Assembly (NCBI GenBank): GCA_913057235.1
Contig: CAJXNI010000012.1
Location: forward strand, 1-64,000
Length of the DNA: 64,000 bases
DNA from: an uncultured Bacteroidota bacterium
GTDB lineage: Bacteria > Bacteroidota > Bacteroidia > Flavobacteriales > Schleiferiaceae
Reading direction: 5' to 3'
Within the stretch, counting starts at the first letter, position 1, and the number at the start of each line of letters is the position of its first letter. The notes under the pieces were generated by a model that was not told where the DNA came from, searched no databases, and saw nothing but the letters and a program-made list of their open reading frames with translations. The position numbers and the translations under genes are program-made. Below are positions 32,010 to 40,274 of this stretch, one piece after another.

Positions 32010-32690
32010 ATGAGCGGAATTCTATATTTGGTACCTACCCCCATTGGCAATCTTAAAGACATAACCTTACGGGCCATTGAAACTCTGCAAAATGCAGAAT
32101 TGATTTTAGCCGAAGATACGCGCACCAGCACTAAGCTCCTAAAGCAATATGACATAGCCACGCCGCTGCGGGCCTATCACATGCACAATGAGCATAAGAT
32201 TAGTGATGGCTTGGTAGACCAACTAAAAGCAGGTCAAACGCTTGCGCTCATTACCGATGCCGGCACCCCGGGGATTTCAGACCCCGGCTATTTATTGGCC
32301 CGTAAGGCCATAGATGCCGGCCTTACCGTTCAAACCTTGCCCGGGGCCACCGCCTTTGTACCGGCCTTGGTAAACTCGGGCCTGCCCAATCACAATTTTG
32401 TATTTGAAGGCTTTTTACCGCCTAAAAAAGGCCGGCAAACCAAACTGCAAGCACTGGCCAGCGAAACGCGCACGCTGGTTTTTTACGAATCGCCCTATCG
32501 CCTGGAGCGCACCTTGCGGGATTTAGCCAAGTATTTGGGTAATGACCGCCCCGCCAGCTTTAGCCGTGAAATTTCCAAAAAGTTTGAAGATACCCAGCGC
32601 GGCTCTTTGGCCGAATTAGCCCAATACGTAAAAGATCATTCACCCAAAGGTGAGTTTGTGATTTGTGTGGGTGGGGCGGCTTCCAAGTAA
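32010..32690 (+). CDS. rsmI: 16S rRNA (cytidine(1402)-2'-O)-methyltransferase
   Basis: 226 aa, of the tetrapyrrole-methylase-fold SAM enzyme type. Motifs: YLVPTPIGNLKDITLRAIE at the N-terminus, LAEDTRTSTKLLKQY, ITDAGTPGISDPGY, and the PGATAFVPALVNSGLP segment. The C-terminal region is shorter than in some homologues, which is common. It methylates C1402 in the decoding centre. The start ATG is 4 bases after the ATL gene, so trmB-ATL-rsmI form one unit. Confidence 0.95.
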   Translation: MSGILYLVPTPIGNLKDITLRAIETLQNAELILAEDTRTSTKLLKQYDIATPLRAYHMHNEHKISDGLVDQLKAGQTLALITDAGTPGISDPGYLLARKAIDAGLTVQTLPGATAFVPALVNSGLPNHNFVFEGFLPPKKGRQTKLQALASETRTLVFYESPYRLERTLRDLAKYLGNDRPASFSREISKKFEDTQRGSLAELAQYVKDHSPKGEFVICVGGAASK

Positions 32691-32790
32691 GCTCTTTAGG
32701 GGGAAAACATCTGGTCATTACCGCTGCATGGCACTAAAAAAGCCGCCACGAAAACGCAAGGGCTTTCCTAAGATCTGAGCGGTTTTTGTT

Positions 32791-33345
32791 CTAAACCGTC
32801 ATAATATCCTTCTCCTTGTTCTCAAGTACGGAGTCTACTTTCTTGATGTACTTGTTGGTTAAGGTTTGCACCTCTTCTTCCGCGTCTTTCATTTGATCTT
32901 CATTGAGATCGTCAATTTTCTTAATTTCATCGTTGGCCTCCTTACGGGAGTTACGGATAGAAATGCGGGCTTCTTCAGCTTCATGGCGGGCACTGCGCAC
33001 CAATTCCTTTCTGCGCTCTTCGGTCAAAGCCGGAATATTGATGATCACCATTTCACCATTGTTCTGGGGATTTAAACCCAGATTAGCGGCCATGATGGCT
33101 TTTTCAATATCCGTTATCAAACCTTTCTCCCAAGGCTGCACAGACAGGGTGCGTGCATCAGGCGTGTTTATATTGGAGACTTGCGATAATGGCGTTTGGG
33201 CACCGTAGTAATCCAGTTTCACTCCTTCTAGCATAGCCGGGTTTGCGCGCCCCGCTCTAATTTTCAAAAGCTCTTTCTCAAGGTGCTCAATGGATTTTTT
33301 CATGTTATCGGCTGCCATTTCCAGCACCATATTTAACTCTTCCAT
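32791..33345 (-). CDS. frr: Ribosome recycling factor
   Basis: 184 aa, normal length. The N-terminal helix carries MKKSIEHLEKELLKIRAGRANP, with the RAGRA segment that contacts 23S rRNA. Domain II strands follow (LDYYGAQTPLSQVSNI), then long charged helices. It separates post-termination ribosomes with EF-G. It starts 15 bases after pyrH, the standard pyrH-frr pair, and both probably use the promoter at 34091. Confidence 0.96.
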   Translation of the reverse strand: MEELNMVLEMAADNMKKSIEHLEKELLKIRAGRANPAMLEGVKLDYYGAQTPLSQVSNINTPDARTLSVQPWEKGLITDIEKAIMAANLGLNPQNNGEMVIINIPALTEERRKELVRSARHEAEEARISIRNSRKEANDEIKKIDDLNEDQMKDAEEEVQTLTNKYIKKVDSVLENKEKDIMTV

Positions 33346-33360
33346 GGTTTTGTTCTTTTT

Positions 33361-34068
33361 TTAATTCGCTACTAAAGTTCCTACTTCTTCGCCCTTTACT
33401 ACTTTTTGCAGATTGCCCGGGGTATTCATATCAAAAACCAAAATGGGCAGCTCATTTTCTTTACTCAAGGTAAAGGCGGTCATGTCCATTACGTTCAGTC
33501 CTTTTTCATACACCTCTTTAAAAGAGAGCGTTTGGTACTTGGTAGCACTTTTATCTTTTTCCGGGTCGGCTGTGTAAATGCCGTCTACCCGGGTACCCTT
33601 TAAAATAACTTCGGCATCAATTTCTATGGCTCTTAAAGTAGCGGCTGTATCTGTAGTAAAGTAGGGGTTCCCGGTACCTCCGCCAAAAATTACTACCCGG
33701 CCTTTTTCCAGGTGGCGTATGGCTTTGCGCCTTATGAAGGGCTCAGCCACTTTATCCATTTCAATGGCGCTTTGCAAACGGGTTTTTAAACCGGCATCTT
33801 CCATAGCGCTCTGCAAGGCCAAGCCATTGATTACGGTGGCCAGCATGCCCATGTGATCTGCCTGGGTGCGGTCCATCCCTTCGCTGGCCCCTTTTAAGCC
33901 TCTAAAAATGTTGCCACCGCCAATAACTATGGCAATTTCAACGCCTAGTTCCGCTACAGCTTTTACTTCTTGCGCGTATTCTTTGAGCCGCTCTCCATTT
34001 ATTCCGTAAGGCTCATCACCCATGAGGGCTTCACCGCTTAATTTCAATAGAATTCTTTTATACTTCAT
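33361..34068 (-). CDS. pyrH: UMP kinase
   Basis: A 235-aa amino acid kinase fold enzyme that makes UDP from [19 protein letters not shown] at the N-terminus, [26 protein letters not shown] and [20 protein letters not shown] are characteristic of bacterial PyrH. Its start lies 22 bases after an exact -7 element. frr follows after 15 bases. The upstream tsf terminator marks it as a separate transcription unit from rplM-rpsI-rpsB-tsf. Confidence 0.96.
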   Translation of the reverse strand: MKYKRILLKLSGEALMGDEPYGINGERLKEYAQEVKAVAELGVEIAIVIGGGNIFRGLKGASEGMDRTQADHMGMLATVINGLALQSAMEDAGLKTRLQSAIEMDKVAEPFIRRKAIRHLEKGRVVIFGGGTGNPYFTTDTAATLRAIEIDAEVILKGTRVDGIYTADPEKDKSATKYQTLSFKEVYEKGLNVMDMTAFTLSKENELPILVFDMNTPGNLQKVVKGEEVGTLVAN

Positions 34069-34090
34069 GGAGCTGCGGGTAAATTTTCAG

Positions 34091-34098
34091 CAAATATA
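34091..34098 (-). promoter_or_regulatory. -7 promoter element for pyrH-frr
   Basis: Reads TATATTTG on the minus strand (exact TAnnTTTG), 22 bases before the pyrH ATG. Confidence 0.6.
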
Positions 34099-34179
34099 AA
34101 ATGATGCTGAAGATTTGGCGCGAAAAAATTAAAGGATTGAGTGCCCCTTGAAATTCAGGTCAGAATGATTGCACAAAAA

Positions 34180-34209
34180 AACCCCATCGGGCGAAAGCCC
34201 AATGAGGTT
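34180..34209 (-). terminator. Rho-independent terminator after tsf
   Basis: A 13-bp stem with a GAAA-type tetraloop (AACCCCATCGGGC against GCCCAATGAGGTT, one G-T/A mismatch zone), followed on the minus strand by a run of U residues. It ends the rpsB-tsf transcript. Confidence 0.8.
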
Positions 34210-34239
34210 AAAATATGCTAATTGAAAAGCTAGCCAGGC

Positions 34240-35067
34240 TTAAACGCCTAAACCTACTCTTCTAAATTTAGTAGCTTCTAAACCTTTGGCAACAGAGCCT
34301 AGGTATTTAGAAACGCTTTGTTTGTTGTCTTTGATGTAGGCTTGGTCTACCAAAGTGTTTTCTTTAAAGAACTTGTTTAAGCGACCTTGCGCAATTTTAT
34401 CAAGCATTTCCTCAGGCTTACCTTCCTGACGAGCCAAGTCTTTGCCTACTTCCAATTCGCGGTCAATTACGTCTTGAGGAACCTCATCGCGATTAAGCGC
34501 TACTGGATTCATAGCAGCAGCCTGCATAGCTACGTTACGCCCAGCCTCTTCTGCTTCTGCAGTAAGGCCTACCACGGTGGCGAGCTTATTGCCTGGGTGA
34601 ATGTAAGAAGCTACGTAAGGTGCTTCTACCACGTCATACCCACCAATTTCCAATTTCTCACCAATTACACCGGTTTGCTCGGTAAGCTTTTCGGCCACGG
34701 TTAAGTTACCGTCTAAGCTTAGCGCCAAAAGGTCTTCTTTAGTTTGGGCTTTGTTTTCTATAGCTACCTTTAGAATAGAGTTAGTAAGTTCTACAAAGCT
34801 GTCATTTTTGGCTACAAAGTCGGTTTCGCAATTAAGGCTTACCACTACACCAAAGGTGTTTTCACCGTTAGTTCCGGCTAGCACACAACCTTCAGTAGCT
34901 TCGCGGTCAGCTCTTTTAGCGGCTACTTTCTGACCTTTTTTACGTAGAATATCTACGGCTTTATCAAAATCTCCTTCGGCTTCGGTAAGGGCTTTTTTAC
35001 AGTCCATCATACCGGCACCGGTTTGCTTTCTTAATTTATTTACTTCAGCTGCGGTTATTTTAGCCAT
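34240..35067 (-). CDS. tsf: Elongation factor Ts
   Basis: 275 aa. The N-terminal UBA-like helix bundle has EVNKLRKQTGAGMMDCKKALTE, the EF-Ts signature, followed by a core with FGVVVSLNCETDFVAKN. It exchanges GDP for GTP on EF-Tu. It lies downstream of rpsB, as usual, with a strong hairpin in the gap (35108-35137) that may tune tsf relative to rpsB. Confidence 0.97.
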   Translation of the reverse strand: MAKITAAEVNKLRKQTGAGMMDCKKALTEAEGDFDKAVDILRKKGQKVAAKRADREATEGCVLAGTNGENTFGVVVSLNCETDFVAKNDSFVELTNSILKVAIENKAQTKEDLLALSLDGNLTVAEKLTEQTGVIGEKLEIGGYDVVEAPYVASYIHPGNKLATVVGLTAEAEEAGRNVAMQAAAMNPVALNRDEVPQDVIDRELEVGKDLARQEGKPEEMLDKIAQGRLNKFFKENTLVDQAYIKDNKQSVSKYLGSVAKGLEATKFRRVGLGV

Positions 35068-35107
35068 TGCAGTAAAATTTAGTTTTGAAAAATTGTTTTG
35101 AAAAATG

Positions 35108-35137
35108 GAAGGGATAAAAATTGCTTTTTATCCCTTC
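35108..35137 (-). terminator. Perfect hairpin in the rpsB-tsf gap (attenuator candidate)
   Basis: A 13-bp perfect stem (GAAGGGATAAAAA with TTTTTATCCCTTC) around a 4-base loop. On the minus strand a short U-rich tract (CATTTTTC) follows. It is intergenic between co-oriented rpsB and tsf, so it is more likely a partial terminator or processing site than a full stop. Confidence 0.6.
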
Positions 35138-35173
35138 TGAAACTGTTTACTTAACCTTATTTATTGTTTAAGC

Positions 35174-36031
35174 TTAGTCTTTCTTTTCAGCTTTAGCCGG
35201 GGCTTCCTCTTTTTTAGCCTCTGTCTTTTTAGCCTCAGGCTTATCTTCAGACTTTTTAGCTTCTTTAGCCTCATCGGCTACAGCCGCTTCTTGCTTGTTG
35301 GCTGCCTTTTTAATTTTGGCGTCCCCAGCTTTGCTCTTTTCAGCTTTGCGTTCCTGCAAGCCCTCTTTGATAGCCTCGGTTACGCTACTCACCAAAATAT
35401 TGATCGACTTGGTGGCGTCATCGTTACCTGGAATGGCAAAGTCTACTTCTTGAGGATCTGAATTGGTATCAACGATAGCGAAAGTGGGGATACCCAGTTT
35501 TTTTGCCTCTTTCACCGCGATGTGCTCTTTAGTGATGTCCACAATAAAAAGCGCACCTGGCAAACGGGTCATTTCAGAAATAGATCCCAACTGACGGTCA
35601 AGCTTAGCGCGCTGACGGTCAATTTGCAAGCGCTCACGTTTAGACAAGGAATTGAAACTTCCGTCTTCCTTCATCTTGTCTATGTTCTGCATCTTTTTAA
35701 CCGCCTTGCGAATAGTCACAAAGTTGGTTAACATTCCCCCTGGCCAACGCTCCGTAATGTATGGCTGATTTACAGAACCAGCGTTTTCAGAGATGATGTC
35801 TTTAGCTTGTTTTTTGGTGGCCACGTACATGATTTTACGTCCACTGGCGGCAATTTTTTTAAGCGCCTCTTGGGCTTGCTTAAGTTTAGCCTCAGTTTTG
35901 TAAAGATCAATAATGTGGATGCCATTGCGCTCCATGAAAATGTAAGGAGCCATGTGCGGATGCCATTTACGCGTTAGGTGCCCAAAGTGAACACCGGCAT
36001 CCAGCATTTCTTTAATTTTTTGTTCTGCCAT
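35174..36031 (-). CDS. rpsB: 30S ribosomal protein S2
   Basis: 285 aa. A classic S2 core to about residue 228 (MLDAGVHFGHLTRKWHP, PYITERWPGGMLTNFVTIRK and PTFAIVDTNSDP). The C-terminal ~55 residues are a Lys/Ala/Glu-rich low-complexity tail, longer than in E. coli S2 and typical of Bacteroidota. It is preceded by rpsI with a 96-base gap. The gene is in the order rplM-rpsI-rpsB-tsf on the minus strand. Confidence 0.97.
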   Translation of the reverse strand: MAEQKIKEMLDAGVHFGHLTRKWHPHMAPYIFMERNGIHIIDLYKTEAKLKQAQEALKKIAASGRKIMYVATKKQAKDIISENAGSVNQPYITERWPGGMLTNFVTIRKAVKKMQNIDKMKEDGSFNSLSKRERLQIDRQRAKLDRQLGSISEMTRLPGALFIVDITKEHIAVKEAKKLGIPTFAIVDTNSDPQEVDFAIPGNDDATKSINILVSSVTEAIKEGLQERKAEKSKAGDAKIKKAANKQEAAVADEAKEAKKSEDKPEAKKTEAKKEEAPAKAEKKD

Positions 36032-36127
36032 TTTTGTTTGTTTACTTTCTCTAAAATCAACCCACTGGTGGTTTAAAGCCTTTGGCCAAAAAGCCCAGTG
36101 AATTTGGATACTAAACCCAAATATTGT

Positions 36128-36514
36128 TTAACGCTTGCTGAACTGGAATTTCTTACGCGCTTTCTTCTGACCAAATTTCTTACGCTCTACCATACGCGGA
36201 TCACGCATTAGGAAGCCTTCTGGCTTAAGCTGTGTTCTAAAATCAGGATTGATCTCACAAAGAGCGCGGCTGATTCCCAAGCGAATGGCTTCGGCCTGAC
36301 CGTTCTTCCCTCCACCTGTAACGTTCACGGTGATGTCATACTGACCCGTAGTTTCTGTTACCTTGCAGGCCTGCTCTACTTTGTAGTGCATGGTATCGGT
36401 GGTAAAATAGTCTTTGTAATCACGTTTGTTAACGGTAATAGCACCCTTGCCTTCACTAAGGAAAACACGCGCCACTGAAGTTTTTCTTCTACCTATGGTA
36501 TGCGTTACAGCCAT
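36128..36514 (-). CDS. rpsI: 30S ribosomal protein S9
   Basis: 128 aa. [17 protein letters not shown] at the N-terminus, [19 protein letters not shown] in the middle, and the basic C-terminal tail ending KKFQFSKR that reaches the P-site tRNA. It follows rplM by 7 bases, the normal rplM-rpsI pair. Confidence 0.97.
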   Translation of the reverse strand: MAVTHTIGRRKTSVARVFLSEGKGAITVNKRDYKDYFTTDTMHYKVEQACKVTETTGQYDITVNVTGGGKNGQAEAIRLGISRALCEINPDFRTQLKPEGFLMRDPRMVERKKFGQKKARKKFQFSKR

Positions 36515-36521
36515 CTAATTA

Positions 36522-36977
36522 TTATTTAACGTCTTTAATTTCAATTTTGGTGGGCTTTTGCGCCTCTTGCTTATGCTCAGCACCTTCATACACATAAAGG
36601 TTGCGGAATAACTCACGCCCTAAACGATTTTTTGGAAGCATGCCTTTTACGGCATTCTCCAACACCTTGGTAGGACGCTTCATTAAAAGCTCTTCAGGAG
36701 TTGTGAAACGCTGTCCGCCAGGATACTCGGTGTGGCGCACGTATTGCTTATCGGTAGCCTTCTGACCACTCAAAACAATTTTCTCAGCATTAATCACCAC
36801 CACATTATCACCGCAATCTACGTGTGGGGTGAAATCAGGCTTATTCTTACCTCTTAGCAAATAGGCAATATTGGAAGCTAAACGTCCTAGAGTTTGCCCT
36901 TCTGCATCTACCAACACCCAATTTTTAGTAACAGTTTGGCTGTTTGCCGATACTGTTTTATAGCTTATTGTATTCAC
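36522..36977 (-). CDS. rplM: 50S ribosomal protein L13
   Basis: 151 aa. WVLVDAEGQTLGRLASNIAYLLRGKNKPDFTPH and the MLPKNRLGRELFRNLYVY segment identify L13. The start is GTG at 36977. It heads the ribosomal group; a promoter and short hairpin-bearing leader (36978-37043) lie upstream. It is divergent from the metalloprotease gene. Confidence 0.97.
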   Translation of the reverse strand: MNTISYKTVSANSQTVTKNWVLVDAEGQTLGRLASNIAYLLRGKNKPDFTPHVDCGDNVVVINAEKIVLSGQKATDKQYVRHTEYPGGQRFTTPEELLMKRPTKVLENAVKGMLPKNRLGRELFRNLYVYEGAEHKQEAQKPTKIEIKDVK

Positions 36978-37043
36978 AACTTATTAATTTTTAACCTATT
37001 ACGCTTAAAAGCTCCCCTGTTTTCAAAAGGGGCTGCGAATTTA
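36978..37043 (-). promoter_or_regulatory. Promoter and hairpin-bearing leader of rplM-rpsI
   Basis: The minus strand has a near-consensus -7 element TAAATTCG (37036-37043) with a TTG 21 bases upstream of it. Transcription would begin near 37031, so a 5-bp GC hairpin (CCCCT/AGGGG, 37014-37032) sits at the very 5' end of the leader. Autoregulatory L13 leaders are known in other bacteria; whether this is one is a guess from position only. Confidence 0.4.
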
Positions 37044-37165
37044 CAATAATTTATACCAAACTACCAACCCCCTTTAGCGTTAAATTATTGATTGCCAATT
37101 AAGGATGCGCGGCCGTCCCAAAAATGAATGTGACTTACGCAGTTTAACAGGCAATGGCGAAAGTA

Positions 37166-37173
37166 TATATTTG
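37166..37173 (+). promoter_or_regulatory. -7 promoter element for the metalloprotease gene
   Basis: TATATTTG, an exact TAnnTTTG match, 24 bases before the ATG at 37198. Confidence 0.6.
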
Positions 37174-37197
37174 CAACCCTTGGATTAAAAATAATTT

Positions 37198-39273
37198 ATG
37201 AAGTTTTTACAATTTTTAGCGCCCCTGCTACTTTTTAGTGCCTATATCTCTAATGCTCAGCACAACCACAATTGGTGCGGGCATGATGAAATGCAGCAAG
37301 AATTAATGGACAATGATGAAGACTATGCCGCAGATTTGGAGCAACTCAATCAAATTTTAAGCGCTCCAGCACCAGAGGGCGAGCAGAGTACCCTGCGCAT
37401 TATTCCCGTGGTTTTTCACGTGGTTTATGCCACTGAAGCTGATAATATCTCCAAAGCGCAAATCCTGGATGGCCTGCGGGTGCTCAATGAGGATTTTCGT
37501 AAACTCAATGCAGATACTTCTACTATCCGAAACATTTTTAGAAATGATGCAGCCGATATTGAAATTGAATTCAGATTGGCCACCAAAGATCCTAACGGGA
37601 ATTGCACCGATGGGATTACCCGCACCCAGGATAACGAATCCTTAACCGGAGATAACGATGTTAAAAATGTGATTAATTGGGATAATTCACGCTACTACAA
37701 TATTTGGGTAACCCGCAGGGTATTGGGCACCTCCAGGGGCCCAGGACAACGCACTGTTTTAGGTTACTCCTACTTTCCAAGACCAGGCGGTAATTCCTTC
37801 CGGCAAGATGGAACGGTTATACGCCATGATGAGCTAGGCTCAATTGGCACTTCTATTGCCGATGGGCGTACTTTAACCCATGAAACGGGGCACTACTTGG
37901 CTCTTTATCACCCTTTTCAATCGCAACAGGGCTCATCTAATGGCTGCATTGGCCCGGGTGATTTTGTGAGTGATACGCCACCTGCGCAATTGGAAAACTT
38001 TGGCTGTGACTACAATACCAACTCCTGTACCAGTGACAATTTACCCGACATGATTGAAAATCACATGGATTATTCCAGCTGTGCGGTGATGTTCACTAAC
38101 GGCCAGAAGGCGCGCATGGTCAATTCTGTTACCAACAGTAGCTTAAGAGGCGGCATGGTTTCTACGGGAAACCTCAATTTCACCGGAGTTAACAATCCTT
38201 TAGTTTGTGCTCCTGAGGCCAAGTTTGAAGCGGAAAGACGTTTTGTCTGCACCAATGAGCCCATTCAGTTTTTTGACCGCAGTGAGGAGGGACCAGCCAC
38301 TAGCTGGAATTGGACCGTCAATACCCCCACCCAACAGACTTCTACCGTACAAAATCCCACTTTCACCTTTACGCAACCTGGGGTTTATGATGTAAGTCTG
38401 CAGGCAAGCAACGCCAGTGGTAGCAACAGCACAACGGAGACCGAATATATCTACGTAAAAAATGCTGACAGTCCCTTCTTTGACAAATTATGGGTGCAGA
38501 GCTTTGAAAACCCTACCATTCCATTTACCGTAACCCCGGTTGATGTAGGCGGTGATGGAACCACCTTTGAAGTATTCACCAATGCAGGATCACATCAAAG
38601 CCAAAGTTTAATTTTACGCAACAATGCGCTTTATACAGGTGAGATTGATGAGTTAATTTCTCCGGCCATTAGCACCCAAGGTGCTGGCTCAGACCTCACC
38701 CTTTTCTTTGATTATGCCTTTGCCGCCCGCACCAGTGGCGATGACGATGTGCTGGAAGTTTATGCTTCTCGCGATTGTGGAGAAACCTGGATTCGCAGAC
38801 GTTTTTACCGTAATAACCGACTCACAACAGCCCCCAATACTTTCAACAACTTTGTGCCTAACGCTCAACAATGGACCACAGAGTCTATCAACTTTGGCGC
38901 CTACGTGCAAAATGATCCCATCCTAATCAAGTTTGTGTTTGAGAATGGGGGTGGCAATAATTTTTATATTGACAACATCCGTTTTGGTGAGGGGCCCGAT
39001 GTAGGGGTGGATGAGTTTACCGCCCGCACAGACCTGGAGTTATACCCCAACCCCAATAATGGTAGCTTTACCCTAAAAGCTAGTGGCCAAGCCGATGAAG
39101 TGCTGCAACTGAGTATTTTAGATGTGAGCGGTAAACGCGTTTATGAGCAAAGCCTAACTTTAGAAAATGGCAGCCTGGAAACAAAGCTACAGTTGAATTT
39201 AAAGCCCGGTGTGTATGTCCTTAATCTGGCTGGTGCCGATGGACAAAGCACGGAGAGGCTGGTGATAAAGTAA
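37198..39273 (+). CDS. Secreted M43-type zinc metalloprotease with PKD and T9SS sorting domains
   Basis: 691 aa. Signal peptide ~1-20. The zinc site is H228-E229-T-G-H232 with a third ligand at His238 (HETGHYLALYH), as in the M43 cytophagalysin/pappalysin family, and an HMDYSSC Met-turn follows about 55 residues later. After it come a PKD domain (~370-420, with FTFTQPGVYDVSLQASNASGS), a beta-sandwich domain (~430-620) and a C-terminal T9SS type A domain (LYPNPNNGSF to LVIK, ~620-691). Exported by T9SS and active outside the cell or on its surface. Single gene with its own promoter and a strong terminator. Confidence 0.92.
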   Translation: MKFLQFLAPLLLFSAYISNAQHNHNWCGHDEMQQELMDNDEDYAADLEQLNQILSAPAPEGEQSTLRIIPVVFHVVYATEADNISKAQILDGLRVLNEDFRKLNADTSTIRNIFRNDAADIEIEFRLATKDPNGNCTDGITRTQDNESLTGDNDVKNVINWDNSRYYNIWVTRRVLGTSRGPGQRTVLGYSYFPRPGGNSFRQDGTVIRHDELGSIGTSIADGRTLTHETGHYLALYHPFQSQQGSSNGCIGPGDFVSDTPPAQLENFGCDYNTNSCTSDNLPDMIENHMDYSSCAVMFTNGQKARMVNSVTNSSLRGGMVSTGNLNFTGVNNPLVCAPEAKFEAERRFVCTNEPIQFFDRSEEGPATSWNWTVNTPTQQTSTVQNPTFTFTQPGVYDVSLQASNASGSNSTTETEYIYVKNADSPFFDKLWVQSFENPTIPFTVTPVDVGGDGTTFEVFTNAGSHQSQSLILRNNALYTGEIDELISPAISTQGAGSDLTLFFDYAFAARTSGDDDVLEVYASRDCGETWIRRRFYRNNRLTTAPNTFNNFVPNAQQWTTESINFGAYVQNDPILIKFVFENGGGNNFYIDNIRFGEGPDVGVDEFTARTDLELYPNPNNGSFTLKASGQADEVLQLSILDVSGKRVYEQSLTLENGSLETKLQLNLKPGVYVLNLAGADGQSTERLVIK

Positions 39274-39293
39274 TTGATCACTTCTTATAATTG

Positions 39294-39329
39294 AAAAGCC
39301 CCTTGAAGCAAACTTCAAGGGGCTTTTTT
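39294..39329 (+). terminator. Rho-independent terminator after the metalloprotease gene
   Basis: A perfect 15-bp stem (AAAAGCCCCTTGAAG with CTTCAAGGGGCTTTT), loop CAAA, then U residues. It follows the stop by about 20 bases. Confidence 0.88.
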
Positions 39330-39456
39330 AAGAGCTCATTTGGTACTTAAAAAAGGTAGTATCAGGTGAAAGTCTACTTTTAATAATTAGGGTATCATAA
39401 CCTGCTTGTATTCCTTAAAGCGTTTGTAACCTAAAAACGGCAGGCATGCATAAAGC

Positions 39457-39909
39457 TTAATGCACTTCCAAAATTTGGTGCTGCTGCTTTTTAAAGGTAA
39501 TATTATCGCCTGACTTTTTACCTAAAAATTGCTGGGCAATGGGCGATACGGGTGAAATAACGTAGTATTTTTTACCGGCTAAAATCACTTCGCCAATGCC
39601 AATGCTAATCCAAAACACGCCACGGTCAGTTACTATTAAACTTCCGGCTTTAATAGCAGCGCTAGGCGTGGTGTGCTCAAAAGCGTTGAGCCTTCCCAAA
39701 CTGGTTTCTAAGCTTTTCAGTTGATGCCCCAGTTTTTCCAATTCCAAATGCGTCATAGCCGTACCCGTTTCAAATTTATCACCGGCTGAGCTTTTGGTAT
39801 CTCCAGCCGAAGATTCTTTTTGAAGCGCTATGGCATCATTTACGCTTTTTAGTTTAGCCTTAAACAGCTCAGCGCATAAGGAGTGCAAGGCTTTTTTTAC
39901 ATCGTTCAT
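39457..39909 (-). CDS. GreA/GreB-family elongation factor-like protein
   Basis: 150 aa from the ATG at 39909 (an earlier in-frame ATG at 39933 would add eight residues). The first ~95 residues form a helical hairpin-like segment (SSAGDKFETGTAMTHLELEKLGHQL); the last ~55 match the C-terminal FKBP-like domain of GreA/GreB (GSLIVTDRGVFWISIGIGEV and VSPIAQQFLGKKSGD). It looks like the short Bacteroidota Gre-like protein rather than classic GreA. A near-consensus -7 element (39918-39925) lies 8 bases before the ATG. A role in rescuing stalled RNA polymerase is inferred from the fold. Confidence 0.75.
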   Translation of the reverse strand: MNDVKKALHSLCAELFKAKLKSVNDAIALQKESSAGDTKSSAGDKFETGTAMTHLELEKLGHQLKSLETSLGRLNAFEHTTPSAAIKAGSLIVTDRGVFWISIGIGEVILAGKKYYVISPVSPIAQQFLGKKSGDNITFKKQQHQILEVH

Positions 39910-40030
39910 TCTATGCGCAAGTATAGTATTCATTTTGCAAATTGGGTTGGCTTTTTAAATGAATAGGATTAGAAGACTCCCTAATGCAATGCTACTTGAA
40001 AACTGCACTTGATTTGCTAAACGCCCTCAG

Positions 40031-40141
40031 TTGTCAGGCTGAGTGCCCCGAAAGCTTTCGGGTTGGATCGAAGCCCGGTTGTAGTGCTGGCAATACCGCC
40101 TTCGATACAACGCTCGTTCCTCGCGCCACTCTGGCTGACAA
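40031..40141. repeat. Palindrome-rich intergenic repeat element (MITE/REP-like candidate)
   Basis: This 111-base unit lies in the 365-base gap between the Gre-like gene and sucB. Its ends form an imperfect inverted repeat (TTGTCAGGCTGAGTG against CACTCTGGCTGACAA, 13 of 15 pairing). Inside are a perfect 16-bp palindrome (CCCGAAAGCTTTCGGG, 40047-40062) and a nested inverted pair ATCGAAG/CTTCGAT (40067-40073, 40100-40106). No convincing coding frame. The rest of the gap (39910-40030, 40142-40224) shows nothing I can assign. I recall similar GTCAGGCTGAG...CGAAG segments between genes in other Flavobacteriia, from memory only. Confidence 0.55.
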
Positions 40142-40224
40142 CGGGGGAAACATTAGATTTGAGTACAAAGACCCCCGTCATCAAACACCCAACACCTCCA
40201 CCATCGGCCTACGAGCCAAAAAAA

Positions 40225-40252
40225 AGCCCCACCAGCAATTACTGATGGGGCT
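40225..40252 (-). terminator. Rho-independent terminator after sucB
   Basis: Stem AGCCCCACCAG with CTGATGGGGCT (one internal mismatch), followed on the minus strand by a long U run. It ends the sucA-sucB transcript. Confidence 0.85.
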
Positions 40253-40274
40253 TCTATTTAAAAGGGTAATGGCT

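Noticed and set aside
36032-36127. A possible rpsB leader hairpin (CACTGG/CCAGTG)
   Set aside because: Only a 6-bp stem with a 26-base loop; could easily be chance.
37198-39273. A damaged zinc site because HExxH is followed by Ala rather than Gly at the eighth position
   Set aside because: The eighth position varies in M43-type proteins, and all three zinc ligands and the catalytic Glu are present.
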